A stretch of 64,000 bases of DNA from Sutcliffiella halmapala. GTDB lineage: Bacteria > Bacillota > Bacilli > Bacillales > Bacillaceae_I. This document shows positions 63,567 through 64,000 of this stretch, piece after piece. Location: assembly GCF_002019665.1 (NCBI RefSeq), contig NZ_KV917375.1, positions 3,919,445 to 3,983,444 on the forward strand, written 5' to 3'. The notes below the pieces were generated by a model. That model was not told the DNA's origin, did not search any database, and saw nothing but the letters and a program-made list of their open reading frames with translations. The translations under genes were made by a program, and so were the position numbers. Every line of letters begins with the position of its first letter. Position 1 is the first letter of the stretch.

Positions 63567-63781
63567 AAAATGTTACTTAAAGGGAAAAGAAGGTTATTTA
63601 TAGCATCAGAAACAGTAAAGCGTGACAAAAATACCAGTCCATAATACTCAATCCAATCCCCCAACATTCCTATAGAAAGTCCAGCTTCCAAGTTGGGAGC
63701 GTTTAATATAATTCAAATACCAGCATGAATGGTTGAATTATTATGTAGATTTTCCCGTTAACACAACAACACTAAATCTCT

Positions 63782-64000
63782 TTAACCTTTGTCTTGAGTG
63801 TAATGATGTGGACTATTATTTAATTTTTGCAAATCCCCTCTATAAAAAACATCACTTAACTCTTGTAATTTAAAAGGTATAATCGGGGATAAGAATGGTA
63901 CCCCGATTGATTTTAAACTTACCATATAAATAATCAAAGTGGTCGTTCCGATAATCAAACCTTTAAATCCAAAGAAATATCCTACAATAAGAAATGTCAA
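63782..64000 (-). CDS. GerA-family spore germination protein A, C-terminal end (partial)
   Basis: Only the last 72 codons are in the window; the true start is beyond the right edge. The last membrane helix (FGFKGLIIGTTTLIIYMVSL) is followed by KSIGVPFLSPIIPFKLQEL and SDVFYRGDLQKL, which match the end of GerAA/GerBA-type receptor subunits (SFGVPYLAPFAP-like). This supports a spore-forming host. It is transcribed toward the sipW-tasA operon and has its own terminator. Confidence 0.82.
   Translation of the reverse strand: MTFLIVGYFFGFKGLIIGTTTLIIYMVSLKSIGVPFLSPIIPFKLQELSDVFYRGDLQKLNNSPHHYTQDKG

Overview
The window looks like chromosomal DNA of a low-GC, spore-forming member of the Bacillaceae. 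The reasons are AT-rich sequence, strong GGAGG ribosome sites, T-tailed hairpin terminators, a GerA-type germinant receptor fragment at the right edge, a TasA/SipW pair, and typical Bacillus families (MetNIQ, KatE, CutC, Vpr/Bpr-like proteases). No rRNA, tRNA, CRISPR array or prophage was seen. Coordinates and motifs were read by eye; no database search was run.

Layout. 1-9.2 kb: two-component system (partial kinase plus regulator), P1 peptidase, MetNIQ importer, a GGDEF cyclase, small membrane proteins and a Gfo/Idh/MocA oxidoreductase. 9.5-11.9 kb: three pseudopilin-like genes, the last fused to a repetitive glycine-rich domain. 11.9-13.8 kb: a tandem array of ~52-bp terminator-like repeats split by an IS256-family element. 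13.7-26.3 kb: a carbon-phosphorus lyase locus. One strand carries phnF-G-H-I-J-K-M-L, an acetyltransferase and a PHP phosphoesterase; the other carries the phnD-C-E-E importer. 26.4-31.4 kb: a 1648-residue bacillopeptidase-F-like protease with three cell-wall-binding repeats. 31.8-42.7 kb: a phospholipase D remnant, KatE, a MerR/SDR pair with a 19-bp-spacer promoter, an MFS exporter, a LysR regulator and an ECF sigma/anti-sigma pair. 42.9-45.5 kb: a sortase-anchored surface protein. 46.0-49.1 kb: a membrane histidine kinase gene cut in two by a 1554-bp IS1595-family element that carries an extra small membrane-protein gene. 49.2-49.9 kb: CutC.

50.2-64 kb is the most unusual part. Two paralogous ~1375-residue secreted subtilisin-like proteases each end in a cohesin-like domain, a dockerin-like calcium-binding pair and a related C-terminal tail. 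Between them lie two HTH-TPR regulators, transcribed apart from each other. The promoter of one regulator and the promoter of one protease share an almost identical ~50-bp palindrome-plus-minus-10 element, so the regulators and proteases look like one circuit. A SipW/TasA-type matrix-fibre operon and the end of a gerAA-like gene follow.

The phosphonate genes form a nearly complete utilisation pathway: import by PhnCDE, C-P lyase core PhnGHIJK, PhnL and PhnM, with a PHP enzyme probably replacing PhnP/PhnN.
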